Source: an uncultured Eggerthella sp. (GTDB lineage: Bacteria > Actinomycetota > Coriobacteriia > Coriobacteriales > Eggerthellaceae). From it: a DNA stretch of 64,000 nucleotides. The notes under the pieces were generated by a model. That model worked only from the letters and a program-made list of their open reading frames with translations, searched no databases and had not been told where the DNA came from. Shown here piece after piece: positions 29,987-38,127 of the stretch (the stretch's first letter is position 1; each line of letters starts with the position of its first letter). The DNA is taken from positions 1 to 64,000 of the forward strand of contig USPD01000002.1 in assembly GCA_900556585.1 (NCBI GenBank), given 5' to 3'. A program made the position numbers and the translations under genes.

Positions 29987-30017
29987 CCACTCTGTAAGGT
30001 TTCGCCTTACAGAGTGG
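29987..30017 (+). terminator. 13-bp hairpin after lctP
   Basis: CCACTCTGTAAGG (29987-29999) pairs perfectly with CCTTACAGAGTGG (30005-30017), loop TTTCG. No T-run follows; it may be a processing or stabilising hairpin, with the true terminator at 30198. Confidence 0.6.
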
Positions 30018-30027
30018 CATACAGAGG

Positions 30028-30057
30028 GTAGCTCGTTGTAATGTGGCTCGTTGCAGC
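30028..30057. repeat. 15-bp tandem duplication
   Basis: GTAGCTCGTTGTAAT (30028-30042) and GTGGCTCGTTGCAGC (30043-30057) differ at four sites, all transitions. Confidence 0.65.
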
Positions 30058-30197
30058 TCGTTAGCAGCAACAAAACAAAGCCAACAGGTCATTGGACTAT
30101 CGGGTACCAAACCAACGAACTACCAAAAATGCAAAAGCTTAATAAGACTCAAAGCTTTGATTTTGAGTCCCAAGCCTCTACCGTAAGCTTTAAATTC

Positions 30198-30232
30198 AAG
30201 CCCTGTCGCAAATGAAAGCGACAGGGCTTTTT
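30198..30232 (+). terminator. Rho-independent terminator downstream of lctP
   Basis: AAGCCCTGTCGC (30198-30209) pairs with GCGACAGGGCTT (30218-30229), followed by a T-run. No gene lies between lctP and this hairpin, so it would end a 3' leader of about 230 bases. Confidence 0.85.
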
Positions 30233-30366
30233 GATGAACGCAGGATTTATTGATGAAAGCACAAGTTTTTGATACGAGTTTCTTGATAAACACAAAGCCT
30301 ATTGACGAAGGCAAGGGTTTTCGATTGAGGACAAAGCTTTTTGATAAAAGCACAAGTTTCTAGACA
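30228..30366. repeat. Degenerate tandem repeat, unit about 19-20 bp
   Basis: About seven imperfect copies of a GYTTWTTGATRAAAGCACAA-like unit. GCTTTTTGATAAAAGCACAA near 30336 is the clearest copy. Unit length varies between 13 and 21 bases. No coding function is visible. Confidence 0.65.
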
Positions 30367-30376
30367 AACATCCAAG

Positions 30377-30559
30377 AAGTGATCTGCAAAAAGACACGAA
30401 GTATATATTCCTATTTTTCTGATGCTCCAATTGCTATAAACAGGCAATCTTAAAACGTAAAAATCCAACGATTATTTGTAGCGAACGAACAAATAACACC
30501 TGTCCGCATAGCTTTATCCGAAAGCAGATATATACTTCATACCTTTTTGCAGATCACTT
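30377..30559. mobile_element. 183-bp element with 32-bp terminal inverted repeats (MITE-like)
   Basis: The left arm 30377-30408 begins AAGTGATCTGCAAAAAG and the right arm 30528-30559 ends CTTTTTGCAGATCACTT. They match at about 28 of 32 positions. The interior has no gene and a smaller hairpin, TTATTTGT/ACAAATAA. No target-site duplication is obvious. The size and lack of coding sequence suit a miniature inverted-repeat element or a structured RNA. Confidence 0.5.
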
Positions 30560-30662
30560 TGCCTAAAAACGGCAAATACTAGATTACAAACTTGCAAAAC
30601 ACAGTTACGGTTCATAGGCCGATACGATAAATAGCTCTAGTGGCGATTACAGCAACGCAACA

Positions 30663-31571
30663 CTACTTTGTCCGAGCAAACGAAAACTGAGATACGCCCA
30701 AGCCTATAAGCGTTAGTGCAACACCAAACCATGCAAGAGGCGTAAGCTGTTCTGACAGAATTAACCATGAGGCAACCGCAGTAATAACAGGAATCAAATA
30801 AACATACACACTTGTTGAAACTGCACCCAAACGCTTAACCGAGAAATTCCAAGTAACGAAACAGGCAGCCGAAGCGCCCAATCCAAGAAATACCAAATTA
30901 CCTACATTGATAGGATTGCAGAAAGCACTAGCCTCAGGCGCAAACCCAAGCAAAGGCAGAACAGGAATCATAAATAAAATACCATATTCAAACACACGAC
31001 GCGTTGCTTTTATTGTTGAAAGACCAAGCAGCGCAATACGCGTCATACATACCGAATAGCACGCCCATACTCCAGCCGCCAAAAGAGCAAGGGTATCCCC
31101 GGAAAAACTAAAATGAAGACCTGTTTCAGAAAAGCTAATAAAGCCAATGCCTATCATGGCAACAACAAATCCGATAATGAATTGAATTGAAAGTTTATTG
31201 CCTTTGTTTACTATCCGCTCCAACAAGGCAGTAAAAAATGGAGACACTGAAACTATTACGCCAACATTAGTTGCCAATGTTTCAGTGAGCGCAATATTTT
31301 CCAGCAAATAATAAAGAGTTACTCCGAATAAGCCCGCTAACACAAAAAGACGTTCGTGGCGCCACCCCATCCAACCAAGAACTTTAGGCGCAATAATGAA
31401 TAGGGCTACGAGTCCCATGACAAAACGAACAAACAGAATTTCAATGGGAGTGAAATCTTGCAGAAGGACTTTCGTCGACACAAACGTGGTGCCCCAAACA
31501 AGAATAGTGAATAGCGCGGCAATATGACCGACTGCCGTTTCATTTTTCGCTCTATACGCTAAATTCACCAC
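30663..31571 (-). CDS. DMT-superfamily (EamA) permease
   Basis: A 302-residue membrane protein with about ten helices in two EamA repeats. TILVWGTTFVSTKVLL and LFVRFVMGLVALF mark the first repeat; LGLGASAACFVTWNFSVKR and VYVYLIPVITAVASWLILSE mark the second. Such permeases export amino acids, metabolites or drugs. The GTG start has AAAGGAAA upstream. It is divergent from the spermidine-synthase-like gene with only 52 bases between. Substrate cannot be inferred. Confidence 0.85.
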   Translation of the reverse strand: MVNLAYRAKNETAVGHIAALFTILVWGTTFVSTKVLLQDFTPIEILFVRFVMGLVALFIIAPKVLGWMGWRHERLFVLAGLFGVTLYYLLENIALTETLATNVGVIVSVSPFFTALLERIVNKGNKLSIQFIIGFVVAMIGIGFISFSETGLHFSFSGDTLALLAAGVWACYSVCMTRIALLGLSTIKATRRVFEYGILFMIPVLPLLGFAPEASAFCNPINVGNLVFLGLGASAACFVTWNFSVKRLGAVSTSVYVYLIPVITAVASWLILSEQLTPLAWFGVALTLIGLGVSQFSFARTK

Positions 31572-31623
31572 TTTTTCCTTTTCTTGTCCCTGTTCATCTT
31601 CAACCTAAAATACACTACTACAT

Positions 31624-32490
31624 ATGAAACTGTTTTCGCTCAAACATATCACTCGTTTTATACCCGCTTTTGCGGGATTCGCTTTAGCGCTAGGTGCTAT
31701 TGCGGCAGCAGCCCACGCACGCACAAAAGATGTCCACCTTGTAAAAACCGCATCAGGCACAGCGTGTATTCACACCGTAGAAGATAACGAGGGAAGCCCT
31801 ATACGCGTGTTAGAACAACACGGCGCCTATGAATCGGCTACCTATTTAGATGAGCGGCGTTACATTCCCGTGTTTGCCTATCAACGCGCTTTTGATCATA
31901 TATTCGATGCAGATTTACCTGGCAATCAACTACTCATGATTGGCGGCGGAGGTTACGCGTGGCCAAAACATGTACTATCCACCATGCCAGAATATTTCTT
32001 AGATACTGTCGAATTCGACCAATCAATAACCAATATAGCTAAACGTTGGTTTTTCTTAGATCAGCTATTTGAAGACTATCCCAGAGCAGCTGAACAAGCG
32101 AGACTGATTACCGCGGATGGCCGTCACTTCTTGGAAACAACCCACAAGCGTTATGCAGCAATAGTAAACGACACTTTCTCGGGAAAAGAACCCGTATTAT
32201 CACTAGCGTCTCAAGAGGCAATGCTCCTCGTAAAAAAGCGACTCCTGCCAGGTGGCGTATACGCAGCTAATGTAGTAAGCGAATGCGAAGGTGAAGATGT
32301 CTCTTTTTTGCGCAGTGTTGTAACTACTGTACAAAGCGTTTTTGCATACGCGGATATTATTCCTTGTGATGATGCTGATTTTGGCTTGGAAGATAACTAC
32401 TTGGTTATCGCAAGCGATGCCCAATACTTGTTTTCGGACGCACTACCCTTTGACGATGATTTCTTAAGCAATGTTTTGCGCGATGCATAA
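31624..32490 (+). CDS. Spermidine-synthase-like methyltransferase-fold protein with N-terminal anchor
   Basis: A 288-residue protein. Residues about 10-32 are hydrophobic and followed by HART, either a membrane anchor or a signal peptide. The rest has the class I Rossmann fold: LLMIGGGGYAWPKHVL as the glycine loop, DTVEFDQSI as the acidic loop 2, ITADGRHFL and IVNDTFSGKEP as later motifs. This pattern is that of spermidine/spermine-synthase-like proteins often found in actinobacteria without polyamine genes. Real polyamine synthesis is not supported by neighbours. No clear ribosome site is present, so the message may have a short leader. Confidence 0.75.
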   Translation: MKLFSLKHITRFIPAFAGFALALGAIAAAAHARTKDVHLVKTASGTACIHTVEDNEGSPIRVLEQHGAYESATYLDERRYIPVFAYQRAFDHIFDADLPGNQLLMIGGGGYAWPKHVLSTMPEYFLDTVEFDQSITNIAKRWFFLDQLFEDYPRAAEQARLITADGRHFLETTHKRYAAIVNDTFSGKEPVLSLASQEAMLLVKKRLLPGGVYAANVVSECEGEDVSFLRSVVTTVQSVFAYADIIPCDDADFGLEDNYLVIASDAQYLFSDALPFDDDFLSNVLRDA

Positions 32491-32587
32491 TGAACTTCTA
32501 AACAAGTAGGTGCAATACGTCCCTAAACATGCGACAATAACGCAAATCCACGTTTCAAAACGCAAATCATAAGAAAGGCTTGAAACC

Positions 32588-34267
32588 ATGGCAGAGTTTA
32601 TTTACCAGATGTATCAGGCTCGAAAAGCTCACGGCGATAAAGTAATTCTGGATGACGTTACTCTTTCCTTTTATCCAGGCGCGAAAATTGGCGTTGTGGG
32701 TCCAAATGGTATGGGTAAGTCTACCCTTCTTAAAGTGATGGCAGGACTCGAGGATGTTTCGGCAGGTGAAGCCCGCCTTACCCCTGGCTACACCGTTGGC
32801 ATTCTGCAGCAGGAACCGCCGCTCGACGAAAATGCCACCGTTATAGAAAACATTCGCCAGGCATTTGCTGATATTTTGGCGAAAGTCGAACGATTCAACG
32901 CTATCGGTGCTGAAATGGCAGATCCAGATGCAGATTTCGACGCACTCATGGAAGAAATGGGCACTTTGCAAGTAGAAATTGACGCCGCAAACGGCTGGGA
33001 CTTGGACAGCCAGCTATCCCAAGCAATGGATGCCCTACAATGTCCTGATCCCGATGCGCCTGTAAGCGTCCTATCAGGTGGCGAACGCAGGCGTGTTGCA
33101 CTTTGCAAGCTTTTGCTTGAAGCGCCTGACCTGCTATTGCTTGACGAACCAACCAATCACTTAGATGCCGAATCAGTACTATGGCTTGAACAATTCTTGA
33201 AACGCTACCAGGGTGCGGTGCTTGCAGTTACCCACGACCGTTATTTCCTAGACAACGTTGCCGAATGGATTTGCGAAGTAGATCGTGGCCACCTATATCC
33301 CTACAAAGGTAATTATTCAACATATCTGGAAACAAAAGCTGCGCGCTTAGAGGCACAAGGCCAGCAGCAGGCAAAACTCGCCAAACGCATGAAAAACGAG
33401 TTGGAATGGGTACGTTCAAGCCCTAAGGCACGCCAAGCTAAAAATAAAGCGCGTCTTGAACGCTACGAGCAGATGGAAGCAGAAGCACGCAACATCAAAA
33501 CAGTTGATGCAAATGAAATTCGTATTCCTGTTGGTCCTCGCCTTGGGTCAAAGGTGCTCGTTGCCGAACACCTTCATAAGGCATTTGGCGACCGCGTACT
33601 AATTGACGATCTTTCTTTTACCCTTCCCCGCAACGGCATTGTTGGTGTGATTGGCCCTAACGGCGTTGGTAAATCCACCCTGTTCAAAATGATTGTCGGC
33701 AAAGAAGAAGTAACCAGCGGCACACTTGAACTGGGCGAAACAGTACAAATTTCTTATGTTGATCAAAATCGCGAAGGCCTTGATGACAAGAAAACCCTTT
33801 GGGAGGTTGTTTCTGATGGACTTGACTACATCAAAGTAGGAGATGCTGAAATTCCAAGCCGTGCCTATGTTGCTAATTTCGGTTTTAAGGGTTCTGACCA
33901 ACAGAAACCAGCTGGTGTACTTTCGGGTGGCGAACGCAACCGCTTGAACTTAGCCCTCACTTTAAAGCAAGGTGGTAACCTGTTGTTGTTGGACGAACCC
34001 ACCAATGACTTGGATGTGGAAACCCTCGAAAGCCTCGAAGAAGCACTGCTTGCTTTCCCGGGATGTGCGGTAATCACCAGCCACGACCGTATGTTCTTAG
34101 ACCGTATTGCAACCCACATTTTGGCATGGGAAGGAACTGATGAAAATCCTGGTAATTGGTACTGGTTTGAAGGAAACTTTGAAGCGTATCAAAAGAACAA
34201 GATTGAACGCTTAGGCGAAGAAGCTGCAAAACCGCATCGTATTCATCGCAAGCTTACCCGCGACTAA
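32588..34267 (+). CDS. ettA: ABC-F translation factor EttA
   Basis: A 559-residue soluble ABC-F ATPase that gates the ribosome's first elongation steps according to energy state. Two ATPase domains are seen: GPNGMGKSTLLK with SGGERRRVALCKLL and LLLDEPTNHLD, then GPNGVGKSTLFK with SGGERNRLNLAL and LLLDEPTNDLD. The arm insertion and the charged inter-domain linker (about residues 245-310, with VRSSPKARQAKNKARLERYE) are as in E. coli EttA, and the length agrees (555). It stands alone with its own terminator. Confidence 0.93.
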   Translation: MAEFIYQMYQARKAHGDKVILDDVTLSFYPGAKIGVVGPNGMGKSTLLKVMAGLEDVSAGEARLTPGYTVGILQQEPPLDENATVIENIRQAFADILAKVERFNAIGAEMADPDADFDALMEEMGTLQVEIDAANGWDLDSQLSQAMDALQCPDPDAPVSVLSGGERRRVALCKLLLEAPDLLLLDEPTNHLDAESVLWLEQFLKRYQGAVLAVTHDRYFLDNVAEWICEVDRGHLYPYKGNYSTYLETKAARLEAQGQQQAKLAKRMKNELEWVRSSPKARQAKNKARLERYEQMEAEARNIKTVDANEIRIPVGPRLGSKVLVAEHLHKAFGDRVLIDDLSFTLPRNGIVGVIGPNGVGKSTLFKMIVGKEEVTSGTLELGETVQISYVDQNREGLDDKKTLWEVVSDGLDYIKVGDAEIPSRAYVANFGFKGSDQQKPAGVLSGGERNRLNLALTLKQGGNLLLLDEPTNDLDVETLESLEEALLAFPGCAVITSHDRMFLDRIATHILAWEGTDENPGNWYWFEGNFEAYQKNKIERLGEEAAKPHRIHRKLTRD

Positions 34268-34336
34268 ACTTTTACAAACAGACAATAGGTTTTCGCCTAT
34301 AAGCCTAGGTTTTGTTAAGCCACAAACAAGCACGTT

Positions 34337-34363
34337 AATGGGGATCGCGAAGCGGTCCCCATT
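34337..34363 (+). terminator. Hairpin after ettA
   Basis: AATGGGGATCGC (34337-34348) pairs with GCGGTCCCCATT (34352-34363) with one G-U pair. Only a weak T-run follows. Confidence 0.65.
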
Positions 34364-34391
34364 ATGTTTAAGCAGCAATCACTATATGAAT

Positions 34392-34743
34392 TCAATGCAA
34401 AAACCATGCCCTACCGCATTTGGCAACAACTTCGCCCGTATAGCCCCAACCAGGAAGCTCACGCGCAGCAAGTTGCCCACATATCACTTTTATATTCGGA
34501 AAACCTCTTTAAGAACGGTTAAACCACCTGCTTCATCACTTTCCATATGAGAAACAAACACATATTCCAAAGGCTGACCGCCAAGGATTTCTTTTATTTC
34601 AAGAACAATAGATTCTACCTGCTGTTTTGTTCCAGAAGCAAATAAAAATGCAGGATGCTTGCCAGCAGGTATTAATGAATAGTGAATTCAATAGGCGGAA
34701 TATACTGCGAAAACTGATATAGATTATGAGCAATTTCTTTCAT
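34392..34743 (-). pseudogene. Frameshifted MBL-fold metallo-hydrolase remnant
   Basis: AAAGGAG and ATG at 34743 begin a frame MKEIAHNLYQFSQYIPP that stops after 23 codons. The next frame continues with SLIPAGKHPAFLFASGTKQQ and YVFVSHMESDEAGGL, then stops, and a third frame continues with VICGQLAARELPGWGYTG. Together these are the N-terminal part of an MBL-fold protein of the flavodiiron/di-iron type, with the HxExD metal motif (HMESDE). Two frameshifts and a missing C-terminal half make it a pseudogene. Confidence 0.8.
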
Positions 34744-34963
34744 GCAAACTCCTTTAGTTAAGTTCGAATACCAGCCTAAAACTTGTTTTAAAGCAAAAAC
34801 TACCCAGAGGAAAATAGCATGAGCATTTTGCAAGAAATCGATTTCCTTACAGATTGTCCACCTTTGTCCTATAACGTTAACAATCTAAGGTATTCTCAAG
34901 GCTACACATTTTTAGAAGCATTAGTTAAGAGGGCACTCAAAAGCATCAAGCAGGATAAGCAGC

Positions 34964-35812
34964 ATGGAATTAAAGCATCACAAAACAGAACTTGGCACCA
35001 TTACATATTGGATATCCAGGGCGACCGAAAAAGCTACCGACACTTGGCTTATCTTTCTCCCAGGTCTAACAGCGGATCATACGCTATTTAACCGCCAACT
35101 AAGCCACTTTATGGAGAAGACCAACTGCTTAGTGTGGGATCCACCTGCTCATGGAAAATCGCGCCCATTTTCGTTGAAGTTCTCTATGGATGATTTAGCC
35201 ACCATGTTGCTCGGCATCCTAAAGGTCGAAGAAATTACCAATCCTATTTTGATTGGTCAATCTATGGGTGGTTATGTTTCACAAGCATTTCTTTCGCTTT
35301 TTCCAGGACGAGCAAAGGGATTCGTAAGCATAGATTCCGCGCCACTTGCACGGGCGTACTATCACAAATGGGAAATCACCGCGCTCAAGCACACTAAAGC
35401 AATGTATCAAGGAATTCCCTGGGGAATGCTCAAAAAAATGACTGCAAAAGGCTGCTCTACTACTTTGTATGGGCAAAATCTTATGCGAAAAATGATAGCA
35501 AGCTACACCAAGAAGGAATTCTGTGAACTTGCTGCCCATGGATATAAAATCCTCGCTGATGCCATAGAGAAAACCGAAGTTGACGCAAGCACTAATCCCT
35601 TCGGCAGGCCAACCTGCCCCACGTTACTTTTATGGGGCGAACAGGATCAGGCCGCCATGGCGAAAAAATACAATCAACAATGGGCGCTAAGAACAGGACT
35701 TTCTTTTGTGGAAATTCCTCGTGCTGGGCACAATTCAAATACGGATGCCCCTAATGAGGTTAATAAACATATAGAAGTTTTTCTTGGAGAATTGAATCGA
35801 GTCCTACGTTAA
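34964..35812 (+). CDS. Alpha/beta-hydrolase fold protein
   Basis: A 282-residue hydrolase. LIFLPGLTADHTLF carries the oxyanion-hole region, IGQSMGGYVSQ the nucleophile elbow with Ser in GQSMGG, LLLWGEQDQAAM the Asp region and AGHNSNTD the catalytic His. It belongs to the broad esterase/haloperoxidase-like group and the substrate cannot be told. AGGA lies 10 bases before the ATG. Its stop codon is inside a 13-bp tandem duplication (35801-35826). Confidence 0.82.
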   Translation: MELKHHKTELGTITYWISRATEKATDTWLIFLPGLTADHTLFNRQLSHFMEKTNCLVWDPPAHGKSRPFSLKFSMDDLATMLLGILKVEEITNPILIGQSMGGYVSQAFLSLFPGRAKGFVSIDSAPLARAYYHKWEITALKHTKAMYQGIPWGMLKKMTAKGCSTTLYGQNLMRKMIASYTKKEFCELAAHGYKILADAIEKTEVDASTNPFGRPTCPTLLLWGEQDQAAMAKKYNQQWALRTGLSFVEIPRAGHNSNTDAPNEVNKHIEVFLGELNRVLR

Positions 35813-35826
35813 AGTCCTACGTTAAA
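35801..35826. repeat. Exact 13-bp tandem duplication over a stop codon
   Basis: GTCCTACGTTAAA occurs twice in a row at 35801-35813 and 35814-35826, with a diverged third copy after it. The first copy contains the stop codon of the hydrolase gene. Confidence 0.85.
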
Positions 35827-35847
35827 ATCCTGCAGTAACGTACGACG

Positions 35848-36684
35848 TTATTTGACGTGCAACACCAGATATTCATTCAAATTTCCCGTGCGACCATCGG
35901 CTCGAAAGCGAGCCACGCAATCAGCCTTGTTGGCAACGTCTTCAACAAGCGCATCAATTTCTGCATCTGAAAAACTATGGCAATAGCGATAAACACCTGG
36001 CGTGTTCTGCCAACCAATAAGATAATCGCCTTCATTGAATTCGGCTAGGTCTTGCGTATCCAAGAAACCCTGATTACTAAGGTATTCTTGTGCCTGTTCA
36101 TGGGTAACCTGAGCTTTTTTCGCCATGCTTTCGTTGTCCATAAACCGCCAGAAAGAAACCACCACATATCCACCTTGTGCAGTTGCACCTACAAGGCTTT
36201 GAAGCAATGATGTTCGCCATTCAAGAAGCGGAATATGATGCATAAAACCAAACGAAACACTTAAGTCAACTGGGCAGATTTTATAAGCACTCAAACAACG
36301 TGCTAACCCGCTATCAAACTCCGATTTTGAGAGCTCTTGTATCACGTCACAATGAATATAGTTAACATCAGTACTTGCTCGCGCATCGGAAACTAGATCA
36401 TCGCAAGAATCCAGCGCAACTACCTTTAATGTTGTAGTTGGCAAGGATGTTGCCAAAAATTCTTCGAATCGCAAATTCCCACAGGCAACGTCCAACACAG
36501 AAAGCGTTTCACGCCCAGAATTATTTGTTCCAGAAAAAGCGTCCTCCGAATACTTTCCCATTTCCGCAAGACAGCGCTCCCAGCCAAGCCATTTCGCCTT
36601 ACGTGTATCAGAAAACGAGGTTGATTGACCGCGATAGAAATCGTTATTCAATTCACTGAGCTTTTGTGCAAGCGTTTCATTCAT
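35848..36684 (-). CDS. SAM-dependent class I methyltransferase
   Basis: A 278-residue protein with the SAM-binding motif VLDVACGNLRFEEFL, the acidic loop VVALDSCDDL, and a later LSVSFGFMHHIPL. It resembles tRNA (Trm9/ALKBH8-like) or small-molecule methyltransferases; the substrate is open. The ATG at 36684 overlaps the stop of the esterase gene (TAATG) and has GAAGGA upstream, so I prefer it over a frame extension to 36744. It is therefore translationally coupled to the esterase. Confidence 0.8.
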   Translation of the reverse strand: MNETLAQKLSELNNDFYRGQSTSFSDTRKAKWLGWERCLAEMGKYSEDAFSGTNNSGRETLSVLDVACGNLRFEEFLATSLPTTTLKVVALDSCDDLVSDARASTDVNYIHCDVIQELSKSEFDSGLARCLSAYKICPVDLSVSFGFMHHIPLLEWRTSLLQSLVGATAQGGYVVVSFWRFMDNESMAKKAQVTHEQAQEYLSNQGFLDTQDLAEFNEGDYLIGWQNTPGVYRYCHSFSDAEIDALVEDVANKADCVARFRADGRTGNLNEYLVLHVK

Positions 36685-37400
36685 TACAAATCCTTCTTGT
36701 GCGAACCATAATTGTAACTTTTTTTCCGCCCAGTAAGCATCCACTCAATCCCTAACGCACAACGTAGAGCACCATCCTGAAAATGATTACCTGGATTTAA
36801 CTGAAAAATTGTTTCAATTCCTTGTTTTTTAAAAAATACTTCTATTTCTTCCGTATTTTCCTGAACACGTTGCAAAATTTTGTTTCGAGTCTTACGCTCG
36901 CGACTTCCAAGCGAGAAGTATATGCAGTCAGGTTTATTTGTAAGCTCATGCGAAAAAACAAAGTTCTTGATCCCAGGAAACCACAACGAACCAGAAACGC
37001 TAGCAATCCGAGAAAAGACGGTTGTTTGATACATTACATACAGCGCAAATAAACCAGCTAAAGAATAGCCTGCAATACCACGCCATGAAGGATTCCCTAC
37101 TATTGCCTTCTCCGCTTCAGGCAAAATATCATTTAATAGCATTTGTAAATATTCGTTAGCACCACCGGTATACGGGTCATCATTTTTCATGACAGGCGGA
37201 ACGTCCCATGGAACCATATCGTGATTCCACTTAAGATTGCTTATTTCTACTAACGAAAACTCTTCTCGGACAGATGCATTGACTTGCTGAAGGACTTGGT
37301 CACCTTCATGGTTAAAGGTGTTTAAGTAAATCACTGGCTTATTCGGCTTCGCACTTGGAAACACCTTTATTGATTTTTGACCCATTGTGAAAGAAACCAT
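36684..37400 (-). CDS. Alpha/beta-hydrolase esterase, siderophore-esterase-like (IroE/Fes type)
   Basis: A 238-residue esterase. WRGIAGYSLAGLFALYV is the GxSxG elbow with the putative catalytic Ser in GYSLAG. VSGSLWFPG is typical of the IroE/Fes/BesA esterase group, and a late NPGNHFQDGA supplies the His. No siderophore genes are nearby, so a ferri-siderophore substrate is only a suggestion. It overlaps the methyltransferase gene by one base and lies 9 bases after the broken response regulator. Confidence 0.7.
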   Translation of the reverse strand: MVSFTMGQKSIKVFPSAKPNKPVIYLNTFNHEGDQVLQQVNASVREEFSLVEISNLKWNHDMVPWDVPPVMKNDDPYTGGANEYLQMLLNDILPEAEKAIVGNPSWRGIAGYSLAGLFALYVMYQTTVFSRIASVSGSLWFPGIKNFVFSHELTNKPDCIYFSLGSRERKTRNKILQRVQENTEEIEVFFKKQGIETIFQLNPGNHFQDGALRCALGIEWMLTGRKKSYNYGSHKKDL

Positions 37401-37409
37401 CTAGTATCA

Positions 37410-37997
37410 TCACCTTTTCAATGTTTCCTTAACGCATGGTTCGTCTTTTGACTTAGCGAACAACACACGCGGTTGTTCTTCGGAGTCGTTAGCATTCATT
37501 GCACCAGTATCAGCCATACCCGCCGATCGACGCAGCAAAGCTTCAACACGCGCCGAAAGTTCATCCAAGTCAAAAGGCTTAACCAAGTAGTCATCAGCGC
37601 CCATCCGTAAAAGAGCAACTCTATCAACCACCTGAGCTTTTGCCGACGTTACCAAAATCGGAACAGTGCTTTTGAAACGAATAAGTGCAACCACCTCTTC
37701 GCCTGGTAGACCAGGCAACATCAAGTCACATATTGCCAGATCAAACGTCAATCCCTGTTCTATTAGCATACGAGCTTCTGTTCCCGAATAAGCAGGATGA
37801 CATTCATACCCTTCTTCAGAAAGCGTTGAATATACAATATCGCTGATAGAAGCATCATCTTCTACGATCAATATTTTCTTGGGCTGTTTATTCTCATTGA
37901 TGGTCTCATGCTGATTATTTTAATCCATAGCATTCATTTCTGGTCCATTCAACACAGTAGATGGGCTCGTGAAAGAACTAAACAAGGATTGGTTCAT
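37410..37997 (-). pseudogene. Broken response regulator: receiver domain only, with an in-frame stop near its start
   Basis: An ATG at 37997 begins a frame with a TAA at 37920-37922, after which the same frame continues NQHETINENKQPKKILIVEDD, the start of a receiver domain. AICDLMLPGLPG has the phospho-acceptor Asp, PILVTSAKA the Ser/Thr and DDYLVKPFDLDEL the Lys. An OmpR-type winged helix should follow the LLRRS segment but the frame stops about 35 residues later. The only start after the TAA is a TTG at 37871 without a ribosome site. No histidine kinase is beside it. Confidence 0.65.
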
Positions 37998-38072
37998 GTT
38001 TACGATTAAGTTCACTTCAACATTCAAAAAAGATTACAAATTAATTAAGCAACAAGGAAAATATGCTCAGGA

Positions 38073-38104
38073 TAATAAAAGCGCCTCGTGTAATACGAGG
38101 CGCT
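38073..38104 (-). terminator. Terminator after purL
   Basis: AGCGCCTCGT (38080-38089) pairs with ACGAGGCGCT (38095-38104). On the minus strand a T-rich tract follows. Confidence 0.88.
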
Positions 38105-38127
38105 AGACAAACAGATCGACTATATCC

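Noticed and set aside
29987..30017. The hairpin after lctP as the main terminator
   Set aside because: Stem is perfect but no T-run follows; the hairpin at 30198-30232 has one.
34819..35091. A 90-codon plus-strand frame with a fair ribosome site
   Set aside because: It overlaps the alpha/beta-hydrolase gene by about 130 bases in another frame and its product matches no family I know; the part before 34964 might be a remnant.
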